64,000 nt of DNA from Phanerodontia chrysosporium (taxonomy: Eukaryota > Basidiomycota > Agaricomycetes > Polyporales > Phanerochaetaceae): positions 1,860,001-1,924,000 of the forward strand of contig MJGA01000002.1 in NCBI GenBank assembly GCA_001910725.1, in the 5' to 3' direction. This document shows positions 1 through 10,689 of the stretch, piece by piece (position 1 is the stretch's first letter; each line of letters starts with the position of its first letter). Both the position numbers and the translations under genes were made by a program. Under the pieces are notes generated by a model. That model searched no databases. It was not told the DNA's origin and saw nothing but the letters and a program-made list of their open reading frames with translations.

Positions 1-584
1 GCCAGCACCGACGGGCAGCGTGGAACGGGCCGTGAAGTTGAAGGAAGGCCGCTCGTCGCCATGCGTCATGGTCATGTAGAGATAGAGGAAAGCCACAGCA
101 GCTGCATGCGCCTTCGGGGGCATCTTGTGTGCCGGCGGGAGGGCACGTTCGTTAATTGCTTGCAGCAAACGCTGATCGAGCTGCTCGGGGTGTTCGTCCC
201 CTGGCGGTACTGGAGATACTGCGTCCCATGGTAGGTTGTCTAGGTCCCACTCGTGGCGATAATCCTCAATATTGGTGAAATGAACTGAGATTTTGTTATC
301 ATGACGAGGTGAGGTCAGCCCGTAGCAGCGTAGATCCACCGAAGCAGCCACGGCGGTCTAAGGAGATTGAGTGAGTACCGAGGGACGGGTGGCATAATAA
401 AATCACTCACAACTCCGTGGACAACAGCATGCTCGCCGAAGAGGATGACCTTGCCTGGCGCACTAACGAACCACTCACGGTCCTCCCGGCGCCTAGTGGT
501 CTCGACGGGAGGCTCGCCAAGCGCAAGCTTCTCCACGGCCTTGTTCACAGCGGTGGGAATGCGGACGAAGTCGTTCGCAGCCAT
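1..584 (-). CDS. ERG12: mevalonate kinase, N-terminal part (cut by window edge; in frame with cystathionine beta-lyase)
   Basis: Mevalonate kinase phosphorylates mevalonate with ATP in the sterol and isoprenoid pathway in the cytosol. The minus strand shows the GHMP-kinase opening SAPGKVILFGEHAVVHG at about 420-475. A 50-60 base intron (about 360-417, GTGAGT to TTAG) follows, then TAVAASVDLRCYGL, and the start of the second GHMP motif, STLPVGAG, at the very edge. The rest lies outside the window. The only in-frame ATG before the motif is at 584, giving about 36 extra residues before the domain. That ATG directly follows the end of the beta-lyase fold and no stop separates the two. So this is either the 3' half of a bifunctional gene or a separate gene starting at 584. 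Identity of the kinase is secure; gene boundaries are not. Confidence 0.85.
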
Positions 585-2048
585 GGTAATTGCACCAGCA
601 TCGAGAAGCGCGTGTCGGAGGTCGTCGAGAAGATCCGCCGGGTCCTCGATACCAACGCAGAGGCGGATGAGGTCCTCGGGAAGACCACGCGCAGCGCGGG
701 TTGCGGGGTCAATAGAGGCGTGTCTGTGGATGAAAACTTGTGAGAAAGGTACGTAACGCAATTCACGAGCCAAGACACGCACGACATCACGCAAGGCATA
801 CTGATGAGACTGTTCACAGCACCAAAGCTGACACTGATTCCCCACAAACGGGTAGCACCGACGATACGTTCGCTGAGCTCCTTGTCACCAGTTTCGAATG
901 AAAGCACCGCGCCATAGCCTAGTCAAGTGTAAGCAATTAGTTGAGAAGCTAGAGTCGCGTGACTTACCGTCAGCGATGCGCTCGTGGACTTCTTTTCCTG
1001 GGTGACCAGGGAGACCAGGGTAATGAGTGACAAATCCGAGCCGCTGCAGCATCTGTGCGACAAGCATAGCAGTCGACTGCTGACGGTCCATGCGAATTGC
1101 CAATGTCTTTGTGCCTCGAAGGAGAAGGAACGAGTCGAAGGGCGTCAAAGCATTGCCGACCGCGTTGATGGTGAAAGCCATTTGCTAGGACGAGCCGTGA
1201 GTATCTGCACACTCAATGAATGGGAACTCCTTTACCTTCGCGAGGTCGTCTCTGTTGCATGTGATGACACCAGCCATGAGGTCGTGGTGACCACTGAGGT
1301 ACTTGGTAGCACTGTCGTAGACAATGTCCGCACCGTGCTCGAGCGGGCGCTGGAGGTACGGGCTCATCATGGTATTGTCCACGACAATGACGGCGTCGGG
1401 GCACTTCTCCTTGACCATAGAGCTGATAGCGGCGATGTCGACAATCTTCAGCAGAGGGTTGGTAGGGCTCTCGAGTAGGACCATAGCCGTCTTGCCAGGA
1501 TGGAGGTGCGGGAGGACCGACGTCGGCTCGGTGGTATCGACATGGTGGACAGTGACTCCCATATGCGTGCGGATGTAAGTGAGCAGGCGGTTCGTGCCGC
1601 CGTAGAGATCGTCGCCCGCAATGACTTCCTGACCGGGCTTCAAGATACGGGTGATGACGTCCAAAGCTGCCATCCCGGAGGAGACGACGAACGCGTGGTT
1701 CGCAGAGGATATCTTGGCCAGATGGTGTTCTACGTGACGGTCATGTCAGTTGTCACCGGTGTTTTCGCCCTGAACACGAGGCATGAGTTGCTCACCGAGA
1801 TGAGTTCTGGTAGGGTTACCGCTCCTGCTGTAGTCATATTCTCCGCCGACCCCTTTGAAAGTGGCTGTTTGATAGATGGGTACGCTGGAGCTTCCATGCT
1901 GGTCCTTGTGTCCGGGATTCGGATTCTCGACGGTCGCGCACAAGGTCGAGAAGCGGTACGGCTTGCGGGAGCGAGAGATCGAGGGGGACTCTGGCTCCGG
2001 CGTGGGGAGGTTGTGACGGTCCTCGAGGTGATCGTTGTCGTTCCCCAT
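585..2048 (-). CDS. STR3: cystathionine beta-lyase, PLP-dependent Cys/Met metabolism enzyme
   Basis: This enzyme cleaves cystathionine to homocysteine, pyruvate and ammonia in methionine synthesis. ATG at 2048 gives an N-terminus followed by SSSVPIYQTATFKG, typical of the Cys/Met PLP family. Next come SSGMAALDVITRIL, GDDLYGGTNRLL, VDNTMMSPYLQRPLEHGADI and YDSATKYLSGHHDLMAG, whose lysine is the expected PLP Schiff-base residue. The chain continues as GYGAVLSFETG, RLWGISVSFGAVNSL, and SHASI after an intron at about 725-782. The C-terminal LCVGIEDPADLLDDL is the family's usual end. Five or more short introns split the gene. No stop codon follows; the frame runs on into mevalonate kinase. An optional 56-base intron (493-548) would instead bring a stop at 475-477. 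Cystathionine gamma-lyase is a less likely alternative. Confidence 0.88.
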
Positions 2049-3377
2049 GAGTCTGAGGGCGATTGGAAACGAGGCTCAGGGAGGAAAGTAGTTTTATGGA
2101 GACTGGATTCTGCCCTCGGACGACGCGTGCAGCAAGCGAGTGTGGAGGTGGAGGTTCGAGTCAAAAGGTCTCGCCATGCTTGCTGGCGCTTCAAGTTTAG
2201 CCAGAGTTGCAAGGATCACACCATGCTTTGAGCGCCTTTCGCTTCGTCCGTCGAGACGCCCGCGACTCCCGTGCGTTCCTCGTGCGGATCTCCTTTCGGA
2301 AATCGCTTTTCCCTCCTTCCGTCTCGCGAGCCCATGGGAAGGGAGAACGTTCCGCACGAGCCCGAATTTGCGCTGCGCGGGCAGCTAGAGCAGTGTGCCC
2401 TGCGCCCCTGGAGCGTACACGCCGGTGTCGAGGAAGCTTGCCGGCCTCGCTAACGCAGGACCTGCCCAGCACCGAAAGGCTGTGATGCCTCTATCACGAT
2501 GTAACAGGTGGGCGGGAATCTCGTTCGCCATATTCAATTTCATCTAATGCTCACATTTTGTCTATCAACGTTCTGCAAAGACCAGAAGCACTTGAACATA
2601 TTCAGCCTGTAATCGTTCGATGACCATCGTGGGAATTTGAGACGCCACAAAGTCGTTCACAAACGGGCAGGCACAACTAGCGCCCAAGCGGTAACCGTCA
2701 CCTTGCGAACGCTCACGACCTCTCCATCTTATCTGCTCAGCTACTACGATACCGTAGTGAAATACCAGGTATAGATCCGCATGGACTCAATGTCACGTCC
2801 ACGATAAATTTCCGATGATCCCGCAAGTTGGGTAGCCGTTATAGTACTCGCATGGGCCGCTTTGATGACCGTACCGGATGTACCTGCCTGCGCATACCAG
2901 CTGCCGAACCTCCGGTGAGGTCGATCATCTATGACACTGATGTTAACGACGAAGGTCGCAAACCTGTGAACGGCTTCCCCGAGCGGACGCTGACGTGCGT
3001 CGGATACCAGCAAGCGCTACACGCACGTACCTACAACGCCGAACGTCCGGCGACTTGTCTCTAGGTATCCGAGAGTGAGTCGTTAATCTATGCGGTGTCT
3101 GTGCTAATTGCTGCTAATTTGCATGCACTCGTTCTCAACTTCGCACTTCTAGATGTTCCTTTGCACAGGTTACTCTCCATTTTCTCCGCAATGGATTTGT
3201 GGAGGCCACTTGTCAGTAAGCCGACGCGAATACAGGTCGCGTCCGTGGAGGACACACTCCAGCACGTCGTGCTTTCGAGGTTGTATTTAAGCCGTCGGAG
3301 GGTAATGGCAACGGCAGCTCGCCAGAACTACCACTCTCACAGCACTCTCAGACCAGCCTCTCAGTTCAACGAATAAC
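2049..3377. other. intergenic, 1.3 kb
   Basis: Divergent promoter region between the beta-lyase gene (minus) and the first sesquiterpene synthase (plus). Short open frames on both strands around 2100-2480 show no recognisable domain and look like chance or shadow frames. The only clear signal is a TATA-like box near 3283. Confidence 0.6.
3283..3291 (+). promoter_or_regulatory. TATA-like box of the first sesquiterpene synthase
   Basis: The sequence GTATTTAAG lies about 90 bases before the ATG at 3378, the usual spacing for a fungal TATA-driven gene with a short leader. Confidence 0.45.
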
Positions 3378-4554
3378 ATGTCTACTTACCCTGCTCTCCG
3401 TTCTTACCGCCTTCCTGACCTTCACCCTCTGTGCCCCTTCAAGGCGCGCTTCAACCCTCACCACGAAGAGGCTGCTGCAGCCTCCAAGGCATGGGTCCTC
3501 AGCTTCAACGCTCTCAAGGGCAAGAAGCTCGAGTTCTTCAAGGAGGGAGGCAGCGAGCTTCTCTGCGCCTGGGCGTACCCCTACGCCAGCCTGGAGGGGC
3601 TCCGCACCGCCTGCGACTTTGTCAACCTCCTCTTCACCATCGACGAAATCAGCGACGAGCAGAATGGAAATGACGCGCTCGCCACTGGCATGAGCGTCTG
3701 GAACACGATGAAGGACGACAACTACGACGACGGAACTGTCCTCTGCAGGATGACCAAAGAGTACGTCCTGCTTCCCTCTCGCGCCACGACCGCTTGCTGA
3801 GTTTGCATCGTCACAGCTTCAAGAAACGCTTCTTCCCGTACGCCGGGCCCGCGACCACTCATCGCTTCCTCAAACACACTGAGGATTACGTCCTCGGCTT
3901 TTCCAGGGAAGCGGAGCTGCGCGAGAAGAACGTCGTCCTCAGCCTCGCCGCGTACGACCCGCTCCGCCGCGAGAACAGCGCCGTTCGCTACTGCTTCGGT
4001 CTGTTCGGCTACCTTCTCGGCATGGACCTTCCCGACGAGATCTTCGAGCACCCGCTCTACATGGAGATGCATCTCGCCGCCGTTGATATGGTCTGCTGGG
4101 CCAATGTCAGTCGTTCAGCTCCTGCCCACAGCATGCAGTCCGCTAACGCGCAGTCTAGGACGTTTACTCCTACGACATGGAGCAGTCCATGGGCCACCTC
4201 ACCAACAACATCCTGACCGTGCTGCAGCGCGAGAAGAACATCGACCTGCAGGCCGCCTCGGACTACGTCGGCGTCCACTTCAAGGAGCTCGCCGACAAGT
4301 TCGAGGCCAACAAGGCCTTGCTCCCGTCCTTCGGCAAGGACCTTGACGATGTCGTTGCGTACGTCGCTGCTTTATTTCGGCGAGCTTACAGCCACTCACA
4401 GTCCCGCAGCCACCACATCATGGCCATGGAAGCCTGGGTCGCAGGCAACTTGGAGTGGAGCTTCGGGACGCGCCGCTACTTCGGCAAGAACCACATGAAG
4501 GTTCGCGAGACCCTGGTCGTCGAGCTCTCTCCTCCCAGGGTGCTCGATGACTGA
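3378..4554 (+). CDS. class I sesquiterpene synthase (paralogue A)
   Basis: Class I terpene cyclases ionise farnesyl diphosphate with Mg2+ and cyclise it to a sesquiterpene; they are cytosolic. Four exons give about 340 residues, normal for basidiomycete enzymes. The aspartate-rich metal site reads DEISDEQ at about residue 95. The second metal site NDVYSYDME follows at about residue 225 and spans the intron at about 4110-4158. The C-terminal RRYFG has the conserved Arg-Tyr pair that contacts diphosphate. Exon ends are GT-AG: after CRMTKE, after VCWAN and after DDVVA. A TATA-like box sits 90 bases upstream. The gene faces a related copy (4893-6012) tail to tail across about 340 bases. The product cannot be predicted from sequence by eye. 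No cytochrome P450 or other tailoring enzyme lies beside it in this window. Confidence 0.92.
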
Positions 4555-4892
4555 GCGATACGCACATCACTTCTTCCTCGTCCCCGGTTCTTGCGCAAAT
4601 GCGCTCGGTTATTCTCTTGAGTTTCCCGTAGAGTCGCTAGCCGACTAGATCCGACTGTCCACAGCCTTCTCGCATCCAGAAAAGCAGAAAAAAAGTGTTT
4701 CGGTATATACGCATGTTGTACATCGAGGTTATACAAGCTTCTCGCTAGTCGAGGCAGTACTATACAATTGTCTCCGAGCGAACGCACACAATCAAACCAA
4801 GCAAAAGGTAGGAAGAAGCGCGAAAGAAGAAATAACCTATGAGATTCACCGACCAAATTCGCCTCTACAATCCCCGCGACATACCCGTGGGG
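4555..4892. other. intergenic between convergent terpene synthases
   Basis: Shared 3' region of the two synthases. It is AT-richer than the genes and presumably holds both polyadenylation sites. No coding signal is seen. Confidence 0.6.
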
Positions 4893-6012
4893 TCAGTCGT
4901 CACCGTCGAAAGCGTCCTCGGTGGGCCGCAGCTCGACGACGCGCGTGCGCTTGATCTCGGCGTGGGTGGGCCCAAAGTAGCGCTGCGTCTCGAAGCTCCA
5001 CTCGAGGTTCCCGATGACCCAGTGCTCCATCGCGGCGACGTACGCGGCGACGGCGGTGTCGAGCGTGAGGCCCCAGGACGGCAGCGCGCGCTTCGTCTGC
5101 AGGAACGTGTCCATCAGGCGCGCAAAGTGCTCGCCGACGAGGTCCGCCGCGGTCTGCAGGTCGACGCCGCGCTCGTGCATGAGCACGGTCACGATGTTGT
5201 TCCCGTCAATGCCCCTCGCCTGCTCCATCTTGTACGAGTAGACGTCCTGACGGAGAACGGTCAGCGCGCGGGCGCGTCGGGCATGAAAGAGAGAGGCGCG
5301 TACGTTGGCCCAGCAGACCATGTCGGCCGCCGCCCAGTACAGCTTCGTGAACGTCTCGTCCTCGAAGACCGCGTCGGGCAGATCGACGCCGAGCGCGAAC
5401 TCGAAGAGGCCGAAGCACAGCCGGATCGCGCTGTTCTCGCGCCGGAGGTGCTTGAAGGCCTCCACGTCGAGGACCTCGCCCGTCTCGCGCAGCTCGGCCT
5501 CGCGCGCGACGGCCTCGACGTAGTCCTTGCAGTGCACGAGGAACCGCCGGGCGCAGTTCGGGCCTGCGTACTGCATGAAGCGTGCTCGAATCTGCAGTCG
5601 GGCCATCAGAGCTGAAAACATGGGTGAACAGAAAACGATGGGCGTACTCTCGGGTCATCTGCGCCAGCGCTGAGCCGTCGTCCCAGGCGGGGTCGCACAT
5701 GACGTTCAGGAAGACCTCCCCGGTGGACCGCGCGCCCTTGCCGTCCTGGTCGTCGCTGACCTCGTCGACGACGAAGAGCAGGTTCACAAAGTCGCAGCAG
5801 GTCCGGAACTGCTCGTAGTCCGCGTACGGGTACGTGTGCGACACGAGCAGCTCGTTGCTGCCCTGGATGAAGAAGGCGCGTTTGCGGTCCGTGAAGAGGC
5901 GGTAGCCGTCGATCCACGCCGACGACTCACGCGCGGCCTTGGCGTAGTGCGGGTTCGTGGACCCGACGAGCGGGCAGACGGCGAAGAGGTCGGGGAGGAC
6001 GAAAGACTGCAT
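4893..6012 (-). CDS. class I sesquiterpene synthase (paralogue B)
   Basis: Second farnesyl diphosphate cyclase, starting at ATG 6012 and ending at the stop at 4893-4895, about 340 residues. Exons mirror those of paralogue A, with introns after QMTRE and VCWAN. The metal-binding site is DEVSDDQ, the second is NDVYSYKME, and the diphosphate contact is QRYFG. Conserved blocks shared with A include [15 protein letters not shown] and the [13 protein letters not shown] helix. The pair therefore arose by duplication and inversion, but they now differ widely, with GC very high in B (many GCG and GAG codons). A TATA box at 6090-6098 lies about 80 bases upstream. Different residues around the active site suggest a different product, which is inference only. 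Confidence 0.92.
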
Positions 6013-6089
6013 GTTTGACTACGAGGTGTTTTGTTTGCGTTGCGAGAGTGTTCAGCGAGCCACTGTGGTTGGGGATGCCAGTGCGCGCG

Positions 6090-6098
6090 ATTTATATC
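6090..6098 (-). promoter_or_regulatory. TATA box of sesquiterpene synthase B
   Basis: On the minus strand GATATAAAT lies 78 bases before the ATG at 6012. Position and sequence fit a strong TATA box, as expected for a regulated secondary-metabolism gene. Confidence 0.5.
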
Positions 6099-8316
6099 TC
6101 TCGAGCGTAGGCGCGAGGTGGATAGCCCGCCTGCCTTGTCTTCCGACTGAGACGGTATGCTGAAGAGCTATACAGCCGTTCGTAACGTGAAAATCCAAAG
6201 TAGGTCATTGAATGGCGACTGTGTGCCGTTCCGGAGATGCAGGTGGAGCGCCTTACGATGGGTCTGTGTGCGCCAGCAGAATCTGGAGCAGTCGGTGCTT
6301 GAGCTGAGAGAGCCGTTGCGATACCAACCGGAGGCAGGCTGTTCAGCTAGGCCACTCACGAGCAATCGAAAGTAGAGATTTAAACCAGATATCAATGAAC
6401 CCTGCCCAACATGGATCTTCTACGCCGGCGATCGAAGGAGCGAGAGTTTCCGCCGCCGTAGTACACCGGACTGCGCTGGTAGACCGGTGGGACGAATGAG
6501 CACCTGTGGAGTTTGAAAAGAGTGGCACAACCGCATGGTGAGCCTCCTCTGTACGTGTGGCACTGGCCTGCGCACGAGTGGCCGCTTTGCATGAGAGACA
6601 TGGCTGTGAGGCGGAGGGGTCGGCCTGAGACTCGGGGATGAATATCGTGGCCAAGTCGCCACTCGTCGTAGGAATACCTGAATATTCTGGAGGCCCAGTG
6701 AGTGCCGCATATGGTTCCCGCCGGCAGGGGAGAAGGCGACGCCGCACCTGGGGCGGACCCTTCTCCCGAGATCCCACTCACGACGATCAGAAATGGGATC
6801 TTGGGCGTCTGCATGCGGACACAAGCATAGTAATTCCTCTGCCAAGCGCCACCGGCGGAAGTGGACTTGGTTTTTGGAGGACTTGGATGACGCACTCAAC
6901 TGCCGCGTTATAGAGCTGCAGCTGCCGTCCTGAGCGTACTGTTGTACCTAACGGCCCCGTGTGGCGCTATATCCCGGATAATGGCCCGCAAGATGACGCA
7001 CTGTGAATTTGCTACAACCGTAGATTTGAGTACGTCGGCACCATGAATTTCACGGACTGCTACATACCCAGTCATGTCCGTCGGTGCATAGCATGCGACT
7101 TTCTAGGCCTTGGCCTTTGTGCCAATGCCTACTTTGTGGCTGTGTGGATGGATACGCTAATCGAGGGTCGTCTACCTGGTACCTGAAAATGTAAACACCG
7201 GCACAGTACCGCCGACGCCACAAAGGGGACTGTGGTATAGGAGCTGCACGCATGCCAGCAACGTCTGACTGTAGTAGGTGGAGACTGCCGATAGTCTGGG
7301 TGAGCACCAGCGTCTAGCGTGGGACGACTGAATGACAGCTGGACTGCGTTCGTACGATAGAGCCAAACCACTACGCAGCCGATGAGTCGACAACCAAGGT
7401 GAAACGCGAGAGATGTAACCTACAATTCCATCGGCCGCCTGGAAAATCACCGGACGCAGTCTCACGAGTCTAGCATCGGAAATTAAACCGTGCAAGGGAG
7501 TGGGGCCTGGGCGATACTGTTCAAGCGGACCTTAAGCGGAAGAGTGCGTAGCACAACTGACAATCATATTACCTAGGGTATCGAAAACAATGCGTCACTA
7601 GCCTCGTAATGGCGCAGGAAGACGGTCGCCGCCCGAAGACTCGGGACCGGGACTTCGCCGTCTACCGAAGCTTGACCTTTGCCCATAGACGAGTCAGCCA
7701 TGGCCTGTTGTCGCCAAAGAAAGATAGAAAAATCCTGGAAGACTCACTCCATACCCCACCCCCAAGAGCCAGCTGTGCATAACAAGACCGTCAGCAGTAC
7801 ACACCCCTCATACGGAATGCACGATCGTGGGGCCCCCAAAAACTTACAGGCCAAAGTTAGCAGCACGGCGCTCAGCACACTGACATGCTGACAGCTTGAA
7901 TGCGGGTCTAGCTTCGACTCCAGAGCTCATTCTGGAACATGTCAACTAGCTACGATAGGAAGTGCCGCTAGAGTGGGATTTCGTAGCCGTGAGGCGGTCA
8001 CATATTCCTGCACAAGGCTGCACTGTACAGGAGATTTCCTTGAGCAGAAGCATTGGCATGTGAAGATCTCCTCACTCACTCATTGTCAAGTCGCAAGCCT
8101 CACGGAGCACGGCGTGTCAATGGTCACGAGACGTACCATGAAAATACATGTCTGCAATTAGCACGATAGCAAAAGGAGTATTACACGATGCAAAGAATGA
8201 AAGAGTGCGAGGCGATACAAGGAATGGCCGATACTGGTCAAGGTCTCCCAGCGATCCGAGTGGCGGAGACAAATTGCGGGTGTGTAAGGCTACAGGCCAT
8301 GCCTTCCACGAGAAAA
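6099..8316. other. 2.2-kb region with no recognisable gene
   Basis: This is the longest gene-free stretch in the window. Open frames of 60-170 codons occur on both strands (for example minus 6392-6899 and minus 7050-7495), but none shows a domain, a consistent exon chain or the strong GC bias of neighbouring genes. The last few hundred bases are the 3' side of RPB5. It could hold decayed sequence, long promoters for the terpene locus, or a non-coding RNA. I cannot tell which. Confidence 0.5.
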
Positions 8317-9209
8317 TCAGAAGCAGATGCGGTAACTGGCGTAACGACCGCTGGTTTCACTCGGTCGAGTAATTTTGACGACTTGACCACGTCGGAGGCC
8401 ATAATAACGCGCCACTGGGTCCGCCAGCTGGATACGGGGAAGCTGGGTCTCCTTTAGCCGGCTGTTTCAGCGTGTCAGACAAAGTTAGAGAATGCACAGG
8501 GACGCGACGCGTACTATCTCTCCAGCAGAGTCTTCTTTTGCTCAGGAGTAAGGACGTCATGTTTGGGGACCAGAGTATGGTGTGTAATGTTCACGAGGAG
8601 GTCAGACTCCGAGAATTCTTCGAGTCTGTATTGCGAAGCCATTGCGACGATAACCTGCAGAGGAAGTGATATAAGGTCAAGACAGCTCATATATAGAGGA
8701 GAGGTCTCACCTTTCGTGCAGATGGTGTCATGTTACCGGGGAACACGATGATACCTCGCTGAATGTTCTTCTCCTCCAAAATACCGAGAAGTCTATTCCC
8801 AAGTTAAGCCATTTGCAACATGGTAACAGTTGTAAGATACGCACTTTCTCATGGTCTTCACACCGACGCTCCTCTCGTCTGAGAAGAAGACGAAGATTTG
8901 TTCCATCGGGTTGTTCTGGTGATTTGTGAAGAAGTTGAGCTGACTCCGGCTGCAGCACGGTCAACGAAGACCTTCGCCTCACGCCAAATATGGTACTCAC
9001 TCTATCGTACCGGACTGGTTCGCGTAGTGAGAGCGAAAGGTAGCCAGGTCCATGTGGATTTCGTCATCCGATACTTGAAAGCCCTAATGAGCAGCGAGTG
9101 AGCATTGGATTGCGGACACGCTTCAAACAGCACGGACCCTGTCCTTGACCAGTTCATGAATCGTACGATTGACCTTCCATAGCTTCGCGGTCTCGTCTTG
9201 GTCGGCCAT
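8317..9209 (-). CDS. RPB5: RNA polymerase I/II/III shared subunit RPABC1
   Basis: RPB5 is a nuclear subunit common to all three RNA polymerases, at the jaw that grips downstream DNA. ATG at 9209 gives [20 protein letters not shown]. Then short exons read [55 protein letters not shown] and [20 protein letters not shown]. The last part is [20 protein letters not shown], then [20 protein letters not shown] and [20 protein letters not shown] up to the stop at 8317-8319. These are the family signatures, including the C-terminal assembly domain. The total is about 210 residues, as expected. Five introns of about 50-65 bases break it into exons too small to stand out singly. Its start is 99 bases from that of SWD2 on the other strand. 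Confidence 0.93.
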
Positions 9210-9308
9210 GTCGTAAACGCGTTAGAGAGTGTAGAAGACGTGAAGCAAGGTGAAGGTCGCAGGCCAAAATGTGTGATCGGGCGCTTCGCAACTCTTCCTC
9301 TCACCTTC
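9210..9308. promoter_or_regulatory. 99-bp bidirectional promoter of RPB5 and SWD2
   Basis: Only 99 bases separate the two divergent start codons, so transcription start sites and leaders of both genes must lie here or overlap. No TATA box is visible, which fits housekeeping genes. Confidence 0.6.
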
Positions 9309-10689
9309 ATGGCCGCGGGCCCATCAAATACCCACAATGGCCACGCTGCCGCGACACTCAGTCTCAACCCACAGTTAATGGTATGTCCAGGATACCGTAT
9401 ACGTACGCTGGGTGCTGATATTGGTCTCTAGTCCAGGCTAAAACCAGCCAAGATATTTAAGAATGCCATAGAGTCGCCGCCACCACCATCCCCGAGCAAC
9501 TTCTCTGGTCGTCCCCCACAAGTCGAACAGAGACATATCACTGGCATAAGTTTCGACGACAGTGGAAGTCAAGTGATTACTGCAGGCGAAGATGAGACAT
9601 TCCGGTTGTACAGTTGCAAGACTGGCAAGCAAGTTCCCGTCAGCTCCGCGTCCAATGCATGTGGCTAAAGCGTTCGGACAGGTCTATCAAGACCCTATAC
9701 TCCAAGAAGTACGGTGTAGACCTACCGCGCTTTACCCACAAACAAACTACTATCGTGCATGCATCTACGAAGGAGGATGATACCATCCGATATCACTCGC
9801 TGCACGACAACAAATACCTGCAGTACTTCAAGGGCCACAAGGGAAAAGTGGTGTCCCTTGAGGTATCCCCCGTAGACGACGGGTTCATGTCAGGCTCCAT
9901 GGACAAGACAGTACGTCTATGGGACCTCCGTTCTCCACACTGTCGCGGGCTGCTGAACCTACCAGCACCGCCGGTGGTCGCGTACGACGCGTCTGGACTC
10001 GTCTTTGCCGTGGGCGTGAACACCTACGCGCGTATCCTCCTCTATGACCAGGCCAACTTCGACAAAGCGCCATTCCTTGTCATCACTCTCGACGATCCCA
10101 CCCTCGCTCTCATCAGCTATCCGCCTCGGCCGATCTACATGACCTCACTGGCCTTCTCGTCGAATGGCAAGTACCTCCTGGTCGGCTGTTCCGGGAACGC
10201 GCACTACATATTAGACGCGTTCGAGGGTCATCTGCTTGCAAAGCTCGAAGGTCACATCGGCCTGGAGCGTCGAAAGATCAATGCGAAGGAGACTATCGAG
10301 CCCCAGCGAGGCATCAGCGGAGAGGAGGTATCCTGGACTCCGGACAGCAAGTTCGTTGTCGGCGGTAGTCTCGACGGCAAGGTCGTGGTGTGGGACGTCC
10401 AGAACCTGCCGGTGAAGGAAGGACCGATAGATCACAAGGCGCACCCACTACGCTTGCAGCCTGTGGCAAAGCTAGACGGGCATCCAGGACCTGCGCGTTG
10501 CGTCAAATTCAATCCTCGTCTCGCCATGATGTGCACTGCCGGTGCTGAGCTCGTGAGTGCCGGAATTTTAGCTTTGAAACCCGAGTTGGACTGACAATCT
10601 CGCGCGCGCAGGCATTCTGGCTGCCTGACATGTCTCCTGACCCCGAGGAGGTCGCCAAAGACCTGTTGAAGAAGAAGTCTGCTTCATAA
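9309..10689 (+). CDS. SWD2: WD40 protein SWD2/WDR82, COMPASS and phosphatase complex subunit
   Basis: SWD2 is a nuclear WD40 propeller in the Set1/COMPASS histone H3K4 methyltransferase and in a transcription-termination phosphatase complex. From ATG 9309 a first exon ends at PQLM, followed by SRLKPAKIFKNA. WD repeats then follow: ITGISFDDSGSQVITAGEDE, YFKGHKGKVVSLEVSP, SGSMDKTVRLWDLRSPHCRG, TSLAFSSNGKYLLVGCSGN, WTPDSKFVVGGSLDGKVVVW and KLDGHPGPARCVKFNPRLAM. The end AFWLPDMSPDPEEVAKDL follows an intron at about 10553-10611. The intron at 9629-9681 starts with GC instead of GT. The frame demands it: CKTG-K-SIKT. Length is about 385 residues, slightly longer than animal WDR82 because of an N-terminal extension. 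Confidence 0.92.

Noticed and set aside
2207..2485. 92-codon plus frame
   Set aside because: Arg/Ala-rich with a mirrored frame on the other strand. Typical of GC-rich non-coding sequence.
4839..5615. 258-codon plus-strand frame
   Set aside because: Antisense of sesquiterpene synthase B. High GC at third positions of the real gene opens this frame.
6392..6899. Overlapping minus frames of 140-167 codons
   Set aside because: No recognisable domain, no preferred frame, and Ser/Arg-rich random-like composition. Kept only as part of an uncharacterised region.
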